From assembly GCF_900302465.1 (NCBI RefSeq), contig NZ_OMOR01000001.1, positions 3,665,117 through 3,729,116 of the forward strand: a stretch of DNA of 64,000 nucleotides, in the 5' to 3' direction. The position numbers and the translations under genes are program-made. The DNA comes from Ascidiaceihabitans donghaensis. Its GTDB lineage: Bacteria; Pseudomonadota; Alphaproteobacteria; Rhodobacterales; Rhodobacteraceae. The notes below the pieces were generated by a model. That model saw nothing but the letters and a program-made list of their open reading frames with translations. It had not been told where the DNA came from and did no database searches. This document shows positions 19,320 to 28,240 of this stretch, piece after piece. Position 1 is the first letter of the stretch. Each line of letters opens with the position of its first letter.

Positions 19320-20456
19320 ATGACCTTACCTGCCGCAGAATTGTCAAAGCTGACACGGGCCCTGCCCTTTGCCATTTCCCTAGCACTTATCCCCTTGGCA
19401 TGGATCGGTGCATTTTACGGGGGATGGACGGTTGTTTTGCTGCCTCTCGTTACGTGGTACATGTTTTCGTTTCTGGACGCCGCCATCGGTCTGAACACCG
19501 AAAACGGCGATCTGGATGCAACAGACGATGATCTGTTTTGGTACAGCGCCATCACCATCGCTTGGGTGCCTTTGCAATTTCTGACCCTGTTCGGGATGAT
19601 TTGGTATGTGGCCCCTGCCGAACACCTGTCTTCTTTAGAAAAAGTCGTGCTTTTCTTTGGCGTGGGCGTGATTACGGGCACTGTGGGCATCAACTATAGC
19701 CATGAACTGATGCATCAAAAAAACAAACTGGAACGCTTTATGGGCGACGCCTTGCTGGCGATGGTCCTGTATTCGCACTTCCGGTCTGAACACCTGCTTG
19801 TGCACCATCGCTATGTCGCAACCCCAAAAGATCCCGTAACAGCACGTTGGAACGAAAGCTTTTACCGATTTTACCCCCGCGTTTTGCGACAGTCCCTTCT
19901 GTCTGCGTGGAATGCCGAAAAGGGGATGCTGGCGCGTAAAGATTTGCCATGGTCAGATCGGTCGAACCCGTTTTTCAAATATTGGGCGATGCAAGGCGGT
20001 TGTATCGGGCTTGCTGTTATCTTGGGGGGCTGGACGGGCCTTGCATTGTTTTTGATCCAAGCCAGCGTGGCGATCTGGCAATTGGAACTGGTCAACTATG
20101 TCGAACACTACGGTTTGACACGGAAACACTTGGGTGATGGCAAATATGAACATGTGCATCCGCACCATTCATGGAACGCTGCGCATAAGGCGTCGAACTG
20201 GTTGTTGATCAATCTGCAACGCCACTCGGATCACCATTACAAACCCGATCGCCGTTTTCCAGTGCTGCAAAATTACACCGACGCACAGGCACCGCAACTG
20301 CCCTATGGGTATCCGGTCATGACGGTCGCTGCGATGTTTCCACCGCTTTGGCGCAAAGTCATGCACCCGCGCGTACGCAAGTGGCGCGAAATGTATTATC
20401 CAGAAATCACCGACTGGAAGCCCTACAACAAAGCGCAAAACCCGCTTCCACGCTGA
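19320..20456 (+). CDS. alkB: alkane 1-monooxygenase (AlkB-type membrane diiron hydroxylase)
   Basis: Integral membrane non-heme diiron enzyme that hydroxylates the terminal carbon of medium/long n-alkanes with electrons from rubredoxin. 378 residues with several membrane helices in the first half. The histidine boxes are complete: SHELMH, HLLVHHRY and LQRHSDHHYK, plus NYVEHYGL, which distinguishes AlkB from fatty-acid desaturases. A ribosome binding site AAGGA precedes the ATG. No rubredoxin or rubredoxin reductase gene is adjacent. It may serve hydrocarbon use in seawater, or act on another lipid. Confidence 0.92.
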   Translation: MTLPAAELSKLTRALPFAISLALIPLAWIGAFYGGWTVVLLPLVTWYMFSFLDAAIGLNTENGDLDATDDDLFWYSAITIAWVPLQFLTLFGMIWYVAPAEHLSSLEKVVLFFGVGVITGTVGINYSHELMHQKNKLERFMGDALLAMVLYSHFRSEHLLVHHRYVATPKDPVTARWNESFYRFYPRVLRQSLLSAWNAEKGMLARKDLPWSDRSNPFFKYWAMQGGCIGLAVILGGWTGLALFLIQASVAIWQLELVNYVEHYGLTRKHLGDGKYEHVHPHHSWNAAHKASNWLLINLQRHSDHHYKPDRRFPVLQNYTDAQAPQLPYGYPVMTVAAMFPPLWRKVMHPRVRKWREMYYPEITDWKPYNKAQNPLPR

Positions 20457-20515
20457 CCACTTCTTAAACATTTGCTGTCAAACGTGTCGGCGCAGATGTG
20501 AAAAGTGGATATGTA

Positions 20516-20932
20516 ATGCAAGCTCAAACAGTAGCGTCGAAACCCCGTCCCGAACGGGTGTGCCTAGTCGTAGAAGACAACAAGTTTGACCAAACGCGTA
20601 TCTCGCGGGCCATGTCACACGGGTGCCGGGACATCAGCCTCGTGTTCACAGACACTTTGGCAAAAGCACGCGCAAAAATCGCTGAAAATCCATTTATGAT
20701 GATCTTACTGGACAACAACCTGCCGGACGGTATGGGCGCGGATTTTGCCGTGGAATTATCCAAACATCCGACCTATAGCAAAACACCCGTCGTTATGGTC
20801 AGCGATTGGCCGTCGCCTTTTATGTGGGCCAAAGCCACCAAGGCCGGTGTCCATTACATCGTCAGCAAAGACGACTTCCATTCCGGATATGTGCAGTCCG
20901 CGTTGGAAAAGTCGCAACAACGGGTGCATTAA
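20516..20932 (+). CDS. Single-domain response regulator (receiver only)
   Basis: A 138-residue receiver domain with no output domain. Seen features: acidic pair in VVEDN, phosphoacceptor Asp in ILLDNNLPDG, the conserved Ser/Thr in VVMVSDW, and Lys in YIVSKDD. Such stand-alone receivers act by protein-protein contact or in phosphorelays. There is no adjacent histidine kinase. The ATG at 20516 is chosen; a GTG six codons upstream (20498) is possible and neither has a strong ribosome binding site. Convergent with the nucleotide cyclase gene. Confidence 0.87.
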   Translation: MQAQTVASKPRPERVCLVVEDNKFDQTRISRAMSHGCRDISLVFTDTLAKARAKIAENPFMMILLDNNLPDGMGADFAVELSKHPTYSKTPVVMVSDWPSPFMWAKATKAGVHYIVSKDDFHSGYVQSALEKSQQRVH

Positions 20933-20953
20933 CGGATTGCGCCTTTTTTGCCC

Positions 20954-22300
20954 CTAGGCCGTCCAGATCACCATTGGGGCATCCAGACCCCGGATGACAT
21001 GTTCGCCCACGGCGTCCAACGGGTCGTGTGGTTTGGTCACTTTTTCCGACAAGGCTTTTGCGTAGGCGTCGTCGCTGACAATCAATGACACACCCAAAGG
21101 CCGCGTTAAGGCCTCAAGGCGGCTGGCCACGTTGACCGTGTTGCCGATGACCGCAAATTCCAGCCGGTTTGCCCCGATATCGCCCACAACGACCGGCCCA
21201 TAGTGGATACCGAAACTTGCGTGAATTGCAGGCAAACCTTCGCTTTCACGGGCGTCGTTCCAACCTTCCATCGCACGCATCATGGCGCGTGCGCAGCGCA
21301 AGGCATTGCTTGCATCACAGGGGCCTGCGACAGGGGTGCCAAAAGTCGCCATCAGCCCATCCCCCAGATATTTGTCCAATGTTCCATCATGCGCAAAAAC
21401 TTCAGCCTCCATGCGCCCGTGGAATTGCCGCAGCAGGCGAATGACCTCTTCTGGGGGGCGGTTGGCCGATAGCGCTGTAAACCCCACGATGTCCACAAAC
21501 AGGACTGCGATGTCCTGGTTGCGAATTTGTTTAAGCGGTTCATCGTTATGAGACAGTTCATGCACGACATTCGGCGAGAAATAGCGTGACAAGTTCGCAC
21601 GTTCCCGTTCAAGACCTGCGTTGCCCAACAAAAGCGTTTCAAACCTGCGCACGGTCAGGGCAAGGGTGTAGCAACAGATCAAAAGTACAACGACCTCTTG
21701 GATGCGGCGATCCCAGTTCACATTGTTGGGATCGACAAATTGCGCCATGAGGGTGTCGCTTGGAAAAGCTTGGGCAATGCCCGCGCTGATCTGTGGATAG
21801 GTGACCCCAAGCCACCAGATCAAAGCTGTACCGACAAGCCACGACGCAACGGACCAATGACCAAGCGCAAGAATAGTACGCCACGAATAAGACAGCGTTC
21901 CCAAGGTCAGAAACACAAAATAATACATAAACGTCTGGAATTCATACACGACGGACGTCGGCCACGGATCAGAGTTGAACGGGTTGGGAAAAAGCAACGC
22001 AAAGGTCAACAAAAGCACATCAAACGCTATGAAAAACAGCTCAGCGCCGGATCGGCCAACCCGCCCGACGCGACGCAAAAACCAACCATTCAACGCCACC
22101 AAAGCAAGCAGCGCCAAAGAATACAGGACCTCGATGCGCGGATTGAGGAATGGCAACAAAACTGCAATCACCGCGATGGCGGCCCAACGCGCACGCACCG
22201 CCAAATTCAAGCCTTCTTGCTTGTGCCGCTCTAAAGCGACTTGCGCAAATTTTCCCGGAGCATCTTCCAAAGATGTGTCTATCGATTGAACGTCCGCCAT
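20954..22300 (-). CDS. Membrane-bound class III adenylate/guanylate cyclase
   Basis: A 448-residue cyclase making cAMP or cGMP. The N-terminal half holds about six hydrophobic segments (residues roughly 40-210), then a short linker with the signalling-helix-like RERANLSRYFSPNVV, then the catalytic domain. Metal-binding Asp residues appear in LFVDIVGFTAL (about 263-273) and YLGDGLMATFG (about 313), and the transition-state region is NTVNVASRLEAL. The catalytic set looks intact. It is the only cyclic nucleotide synthase seen here; a protein with a cyclic-nucleotide-binding domain lies at 57-60 kb. Confidence 0.92.
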   Translation of the reverse strand: MADVQSIDTSLEDAPGKFAQVALERHKQEGLNLAVRARWAAIAVIAVLLPFLNPRIEVLYSLALLALVALNGWFLRRVGRVGRSGAELFFIAFDVLLLTFALLFPNPFNSDPWPTSVVYEFQTFMYYFVFLTLGTLSYSWRTILALGHWSVASWLVGTALIWWLGVTYPQISAGIAQAFPSDTLMAQFVDPNNVNWDRRIQEVVVLLICCYTLALTVRRFETLLLGNAGLERERANLSRYFSPNVVHELSHNDEPLKQIRNQDIAVLFVDIVGFTALSANRPPEEVIRLLRQFHGRMEAEVFAHDGTLDKYLGDGLMATFGTPVAGPCDASNALRCARAMMRAMEGWNDARESEGLPAIHASFGIHYGPVVVGDIGANRLEFAVIGNTVNVASRLEALTRPLGVSLIVSDDAYAKALSEKVTKPHDPLDAVGEHVIRGLDAPMVIWTA

Positions 22301-22390
22301 AGTGTTCGCCTGGTTCCTGCAATGTTAAAGACATTCACACTGCACAGCGCGAAATTCAACCTCATGGGGACATAGAATAGCACTGTTCAC

Positions 22391-22417
22391 AAAAAAACCC
22401 CGCCAACGAGGGCGGGG
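22391..22417 (-). terminator. Rho-independent terminator downstream of ccrM
   Basis: On the minus strand CCCCGCC and GGCGGGG form a perfect 7-bp GC stem with a 6-base loop, followed by seven T. It lies about 75 bp past the ccrM stop, in the gap between ccrM and the cyclase gene start. Confidence 0.88.
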
Positions 22418-22492
22418 TATAGGTAAGTGCCTATGGTTATAGCCTTGGGTAAAGGCCGCAGGCACCGGCGGTGTTCGTAAAACTTTAATAAC

Positions 22493-23608
<1,116 letters not shown>

Positions 23609-23659
23609 CTAGCCGTTTTGGCCCGGGTCATTTTGACCTCGTTGGTTGAGTACCAATGT

Positions 23660-23697
23660 GAGTCAAAGGCGATTCGCGGTCAAATTCTTTTTGAATC
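23660..23697 (-). promoter_or_regulatory. Cluster of three GANTC methylation sites upstream of ccrM
   Basis: GAGTC (23660-23664), GATTC (23671-23675) and GAATC (23693-23697) fall in 38 bp between rnhB and ccrM, where one site per 256 bp is expected by chance. In Caulobacter, GANTC sites in the ccrM promoter make its transcription depend on methylation state. The same logic here is inference; I see no CtrA TTAA-N7-TTAA box. Confidence 0.55.
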
Positions 23698-24310
23698 AAT
23701 CACTTACGATTTTTTCTTGATACAAGATGTTGTGTATGGGTTTGAAAGATCGTCTATGGTGTGGGGTTACCCCAAGATTTTCCAACGCCGACATGTGGCT
23801 TTTTGATCCATAACCCATGTTCGTTTCCCAGCCATATCCGGGGTGCTGTTGCGCCAAATCCACTAGGACACGATCTCGACATATTTTGGCCACAATTGAG
23901 GCCGCCGCGATGGACAAAGACCGGCTGTCCCCCTTCACCAACGTGGTTGCTGGAATATCAAGGTCGCGAGGAATCATATTACCGTCGATCAACGCATGAT
24001 CCGCAGGACTTTGCAGCCCCGCAATCGCGCGCACCATCGCAAGATGAGAGGCCCGCAGAATATTCAACCTGTCAATCTCGTCCACGCTGGCATGCGCCAC
24101 GGAAACATCCGCATTGGCCAGAATAAGCGGATAAAGCTGTTCGCGTTTCTTGGCTGTTAAAGCTTTTGAATCGTTCAAGCCTTCTGGAATGAACCCCGAC
24201 CTTAAAACAACTGCTGCCGCAGTCACAGGCCCTGCCAATGGCCCGCGCCCCACTTCATCAACGCCCGCAACCCGTCCGCTTATCTGCATCTCGAAAGTAA
24301 AATCCGGCAC
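23696..24310 (-). CDS. rnhB: ribonuclease HII
   Basis: Cleaves RNA in RNA/DNA hybrids and excises misincorporated ribonucleotides. 204 residues. Active-site segments VAGVDEVGRGPLAGPV (Asp-Glu pair), LNDSKALTAKKRE, LIDGN and SIVAKICRD are all present. GTG at 24310 (MPDFTFEMQIS) is preferred as the start: GGGGGA lies 7 bases upstream and the N-terminus fits relatives; an ATG at 24346 would add 12 residues and one at 24289 would remove seven. It precedes ccrM on the same strand, a conserved pairing. Confidence 0.93.
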   Translation of the reverse strand: MPDFTFEMQISGRVAGVDEVGRGPLAGPVTAAAVVLRSGFIPEGLNDSKALTAKKREQLYPLILANADVSVAHASVDEIDRLNILRASHLAMVRAIAGLQSPADHALIDGNMIPRDLDIPATTLVKGDSRSLSIAAASIVAKICRDRVLVDLAQQHPGYGWETNMGYGSKSHMSALENLGVTPHHRRSFKPIHNILYQEKIVSD

Positions 24311-24376
24311 AATAAATCCCCCGCCCGCTTCGCCCCAAGTACACACGCCACTTGTGCGGCTTCAACCGCAACCACG

Positions 24377-24407
24377 AAAAAGGGGAAGGTGCCCGAACAC
24401 CTTCCCC
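24377..24407 (-). terminator. Rho-independent terminator upstream of rnhB
   Basis: On the minus strand GGGGAAGGTG and CACCTTCCCC form a perfect 10-bp stem with a 6-base loop, then five T. It ends transcription of the gene at 24448-24924 before rnhB. Confidence 0.9.
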
Positions 24408-24447
24408 AGTTCACGCGACCTCGAAAGGTTGCGCTGCAGGCACACTC

Positions 24448-24924
24448 TTAGTGGCGTGCCAATTTGTAACCGGCTTTCTGCAGGCACCGTGCGCCATAGC
24501 TGTAAATCACACGGTGTTTGCCACGATCAGCGCGCTCACAATGACGCGGCAGGCTGTTCACATGACGGTAATGTTTGTTCAGGCACCCCTGCCCAAAAGC
24601 GTTGATGCGGTTACCGTTGCGCAATGGCACAGTGCGCAGGCAGCGGTTGGGCAACACAAACCGACGCGGCAACGGACGCGGGGCGGGATCGGTGTAAGGG
24701 CGACGCGGATTGTGAACCCGGGGTTTTGGCTGATGCTGCGCTTCTGCATCATGGCGCTTGTCGTTGATGATCGCACCCAACACGGCCAGACCGACAAGGG
24801 CACCCAGCACTTTGGCCACATCATCATCCCCCGCACGGGCAGGTGCCGCAGAAAAGGCCGTCAAGGCAATGGAAACTGCTGCAACGGTGCTGATAAATTT
24901 CTTATGGAAGGGAATGCTTGTCAT
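24448..24924 (-). CDS. Small exported basic protein, hypothetical
   Basis: A 158-residue protein I do not recognise by function. A clear signal peptide ends near SAAPARA. Next comes a Gly/Ala hydrophobic stretch (VLGALVGLAVLGAII), resembling a glycine-zipper membrane segment, then a Pro/Arg/His-rich region and a C-terminal part with four cysteines (RCL, GCL, HCE, RCL) and many basic residues. The start at 24924 has AGGA 9 bases upstream; a longer in-frame reading to 25185 lacks a signal peptide at its front. Followed by a strong terminator, so it is a single-gene unit. Confidence 0.75.
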   Translation of the reverse strand: MTSIPFHKKFISTVAAVSIALTAFSAAPARAGDDDVAKVLGALVGLAVLGAIINDKRHDAEAQHQPKPRVHNPRRPYTDPAPRPLPRRFVLPNRCLRTVPLRNGNRINAFGQGCLNKHYRHVNSLPRHCERADRGKHRVIYSYGARCLQKAGYKLARH

Positions 24925-25092
24925 GGCGTGTGATCCTTTTGATTGGTCCGCAACGGGCTGTGCGGTGTTTGTGCAATCAAACTGGGGGCAACCCCGTCCG
25001 ACAGGCAATAACGGCGCGGTGTTATCGCATATCATGTCCCAAAAGCCTTTGTTGTTATTGAATAACCACGTATTTCCCCCCACAGTTACATC

Positions 25093-25377
25093 ATGAAACA
25101 CGCATTTCTTATCCTTGCCGCCCTGCTGACATTCAGCAGTCCTGCGCAGGCCCAAAACTGCTATGCCGACTACAAGGCAAAGCAAGATGATCCCTTGCGA
25201 CTACACTACGGTGTTGCGCAGATATCCGGTGCCTGTTCACCCGGCGCAGCACAGGCCCAATTGGGCCCCCGACTGGCTGCCCAGGGGTGGACCTTGCTTA
25301 CAATTGTCTCCACCTTCGGGGCAGACGGCCTGAATGAAAGGAAGCAACGTGCTGGATCAAACTACCTCCGCTTCTGA
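25093..25377 (+). CDS. Small secreted hypothetical protein
   Basis: A 94-residue protein with a signal peptide (cleavage near PAQA-QNCYADY) and two cysteines in the mature part. The mature sequence has the well-formed GAAQAQLGPRLAAQGWTLL and a C-terminal NYLRF. I recall similar small exported proteins in roseobacters, without known function. Its 3' end overlaps the following membrane winged-helix gene by 29 bp, so the two are probably translationally coupled. Start ATG at 25093. Confidence 0.75.
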   Translation: MKHAFLILAALLTFSSPAQAQNCYADYKAKQDDPLRLHYGVAQISGACSPGAAQAQLGPRLAAQGWTLLTIVSTFGADGLNERKQRAGSNYLRF

Positions 25378-26050
25378 GGCACGACGCTCTGGGACGCGGC
25401 TTGTCGGGTTTGGGCTTGCGGCAATCGTGTTGGTTCTGGGCGCAGCTGCCTTTGTGTTGTTCTACAACTTACCGGATGCCAATGCGTTCAATGCCAAAGT
25501 GGAAACGATCTTTGTAGAAAACGATCTGACCACGCAGGCAGAAATCAAACTGCTCGAGATTCTTGCACAGTCCGGCACGGCGTTTTCAGACGTTCTTGTG
25601 TCCTACCGAACCATCATTTTCGTTTTGCTGGTGTTCGCCACAGCCTTGCTGATAGCCTCACTGGTGTTTCTGGTGATGTTGGTGATCCTGAACCGCCGCA
25701 TGGCTCAAATTGAACGGGCAGGCATCGAGGTGAACTCGCTTTTGATCAGCCGCGAAGAGAACACCGTCTATCTGAATGACATGGGATTCAAACTGACAGC
25801 GGCCGCAATGGAGACGATGTCCATTCTTGCCGAAGCCCGCATGGACGACGATGTTCTGACAGGATCCGAGATCGAAGGCATGATATCAGGACGCAGTGCC
25901 GCAGACTGCGAAGAAGCGGCAGGGGCCACGCGGATCAAACGATTGCGCGACACATTGGGCAACCAGATGGTCAGCGAACTTTTGGTCAAAAACATCGCGC
26001 GGCGTGGATACATGCTGGCAGTGGGAAAAGACGTGATCAAAGTTGTCTGA
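25349..26050 (+). CDS. Two-TM membrane protein with cytoplasmic C-terminal winged-helix (OmpR-type) domain
   Basis: A 233-residue protein with hydrophobic helices at about 18-38 and 89-114, a roughly 50-residue segment between them and a soluble C-terminus. The last 90 residues follow the OmpR/PhoB effector-domain pattern: a YLNDMGFKLTAAAM start, the pattern IKRLRDTLG, and RRGYML near the end, as in the recognition helix and wing of Trans_reg_C domains. N-in topology would leave the winged helix in the cytoplasm. GTG at 25349 is the start, with AAGGAAG 4 bases upstream; an ATG five codons earlier is the alternative. Function inferred: membrane-tethered regulator. Confidence 0.68.
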   Translation: MLDQTTSASEARRSGTRLVGFGLAAIVLVLGAAAFVLFYNLPDANAFNAKVETIFVENDLTTQAEIKLLEILAQSGTAFSDVLVSYRTIIFVLLVFATALLIASLVFLVMLVILNRRMAQIERAGIEVNSLLISREENTVYLNDMGFKLTAAAMETMSILAEARMDDDVLTGSEIEGMISGRSAADCEEAAGATRIKRLRDTLGNQMVSELLVKNIARRGYMLAVGKDVIKVV

Positions 26051-26205
26051 CGCCTGATTGCCCTTTCCTGCAAAAACCCAGGGGGAGATGCACAAGCACC
26101 GGGGGCAGAGCACCTTGAGCCGACGACAAATACAACCAAGGTTTCGGCTGGCCAAAGACCATGCCAGCCCACTAGGGTGCAAAAAACGTCTTTGGAGATC
26201 AGCAA

Positions 26206-26973
26206 ATGCCAGCCCCTAAAAACACCTTTAAAGCAGCGCTTTTGAACGGGGACACATTGATCGGATGCTGGCTTAGTCTTGCCAACAGCCACTCGGCTGA
26301 GGCAATGGGGGTCGCTGGTTTTGACTGGCTCCTGATTGACGGCGAACATGCCCCAAACGACATTAGATCCATGCGCGAACAAATTATCGCGCTCGACAGC
26401 AGCCCGTCCCATGCGATTGTACGGTTGCCCATCGGCGAAACCTATATGGTGAAACAGGTGCTCGACATTGGGGCACAAACTATTCTTGTACCCATGGTCG
26501 AAAGCGCTGATGAAGCGCGCGCATTGGTCAAAGCCTGCCGTTATCCACCAACTGGCGTGCGCGGTGTGGGATATGCCGTGACGCGGGCCGGGAAATTTGG
26601 AACGATCCCCGACTACGGTACAACGGCAGATGACCAGACATGCCTGCTGGTGCAGGTCGAAAACCGCAAAGGGATCGACGCGCTGGACGATATTCTAAAG
26701 GTCGATGGCATTGATGGCGTCTTTGTCGGACCCGCAGATCTGGCCGCTGATATGGGTCACATGGGGGATGCCATGCACCCCGATATGCAACACCTGATCT
26801 ATAACAGCATCGCAAAAATCGCGGCCGCAGGCGTTGCACCCGGCATCTTAAGCCTGAACGATGAAATGACCACCAAAGCCATGGACGCAGGGGCGCGTTT
26901 TGTTGCCGTCGGGGTGGACATGCTGACACTGGTCAACGCATCCAAAGATCTGGTCAAAAAGTGGAAATCTTAG
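26206..26973 (+). CDS. HpcH/HpaI family aldolase
   Basis: Class II pyruvate aldolase fold, 255 residues, of the type that cleaves 4-hydroxy-2-oxoacids such as 2,4-dihydroxyhept-2-ene-1,7-dioate. Characteristic segments: GCWLSLANSHSAE at the N-terminus, DWLLIDGEHAPND with the catalytic His, QTILVPMVESADEA, TGVRGVGY and VGPADLAADMG. Mg-binding acidic residues are in QVENRKG. A ribosome binding site GGAG lies 8 bases before the ATG. The physiological substrate is not evident, as it stands alone next to DUF3095. Confidence 0.92.
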   Translation: MPAPKNTFKAALLNGDTLIGCWLSLANSHSAEAMGVAGFDWLLIDGEHAPNDIRSMREQIIALDSSPSHAIVRLPIGETYMVKQVLDIGAQTILVPMVESADEARALVKACRYPPTGVRGVGYAVTRAGKFGTIPDYGTTADDQTCLLVQVENRKGIDALDDILKVDGIDGVFVGPADLAADMGHMGDAMHPDMQHLIYNSIAKIAAAGVAPGILSLNDEMTTKAMDAGARFVAVGVDMLTLVNASKDLVKKWKS

Positions 26974-26977
26974 GTGC

Positions 26978-28120
26978 CTAGCCACTTTTGATTTGCGCAG
27001 CGGCTTGGGTATATCCCCCTGAAGCACCGTCGATGAAATGCACATGTGTGTTGACCATGGGGGACGGCACAATGCACGTCATCATGGCTTCGTCTTGGGT
27101 GTGCAGACCATAATTCAGAATACCATCCGCACGGGCACCATCAAGAATGGCCTGTAAATCGGCCTGCGTGGCAGCATCACAATCAATAGTCATTTTCAGA
27201 CCATCATCGAATTTTCGATAGTCCGCATTGCTGGCAACCTCGCGACGGTACTTTTTGGGATCAAAGCCACCAATGGACAGGCCTAGGTTCAACAAAAGCC
27301 ACGCGATTGCTGTTTCAAACAAAACCTGTCGTTTCCGTTTGGCCAAAGGCATATCTTTTTGGCTGACTTTCGCGTCCAGCTCGTAATTCTGCGGCGGCCA
27401 TTTGGTACCGGGGCCAATCTCGGGGGATGGGTGCCCTCCCCGATCAAGTTGGCCAGCCCGTGTCAGTACGGTGGTGCACACATCCGAAAATGCCTTTGGA
27501 TCAATGCCTGCAGCAGGCTGAATGACGACTGATAATATAGTGCCGGATCGCGCCTTCATATGGCTCCAACGGCATGAAAGCCCCTCCAAATCCGGCAAAG
27601 TACCACTGGGTGCCGCCGGAATATTATGTGCGCCCGCTTTCATTTCCGCTTCGGCCCACGATATTCCGCCACCGGAAAACATCGCATAATCCACGCCCTC
27701 CGACGCTTGATACCGCGCCACCGCAACATCGTATCCCGCGCGGCGAATGTCGCCCACCGAAACCATAGCCACACGCAACTCAATGCCAAACATCTCTTGC
27801 GCCCAAACCTGCACAGCGGCCAACGCCTTTGCGGCTGTTTCGGCGTGGGACGCGGGGCATGCAAAGGCAGCCCCGTCTCCGCCAAACACATATGGCAATG
27901 CGCGCCCTTTGGCGGCGTTGACCTGCGCCGAGATCACAGCCGCCCCGACCATATTCACTGTTTTGTAACGGCCTTTGGCGATTTCACCGGTGGAGCCCAC
28001 AATATCCGACGTGCCGACCATCCAATCGTCCGGCAGCGCTGTGTAAACTTCGGCACTTGCGAACTCCACAAAAGTGTCTCGGGTCGGCAACATACCGTAG
28101 AATTCAAATTCTTTTTCCAT
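26978..28120 (-). CDS. DUF3095 domain-containing protein, nucleotide-cyclase-like
   Basis: A 380-residue protein of the DUF3095 family, function unknown. Two segments recall the class III cyclase / GGDEF fold: GTSDIVGST near residue 36, like the first metal-binding strand, and VFGGDGAAFACP near 80, like the second hairpin. I know of no experiment on this family, so cyclase activity is only an inference. There is no membrane segment and no clear ribosome binding site before the ATG at 28120. It is convergent with the aldolase gene (4-bp gap) and divergent from the MFS gene. Confidence 0.75.
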   Translation of the reverse strand: MEKEFEFYGMLPTRDTFVEFASAEVYTALPDDWMVGTSDIVGSTGEIAKGRYKTVNMVGAAVISAQVNAAKGRALPYVFGGDGAAFACPASHAETAAKALAAVQVWAQEMFGIELRVAMVSVGDIRRAGYDVAVARYQASEGVDYAMFSGGGISWAEAEMKAGAHNIPAAPSGTLPDLEGLSCRWSHMKARSGTILSVVIQPAAGIDPKAFSDVCTTVLTRAGQLDRGGHPSPEIGPGTKWPPQNYELDAKVSQKDMPLAKRKRQVLFETAIAWLLLNLGLSIGGFDPKKYRREVASNADYRKFDDGLKMTIDCDAATQADLQAILDGARADGILNYGLHTQDEAMMTCIVPSPMVNTHVHFIDGASGGYTQAAAQIKSG

Positions 28121-28240
28121 GCATCATAGCTAGCGCGGCATCCCCATGAAACCAACTGCAAACACTTGTACACGGTCATATCCCATGTCAGTCAGGCGCA
28201 GTGCCCGTCAAAAACGACAAAGGCAAAAGGGGAATCCAGC

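Noticed and set aside
24925..25185. N-terminal extension of the small exported protein to 245 residues
   Set aside because: The extension has no ribosome binding site and would bury the clear signal peptide that starts at 24924.
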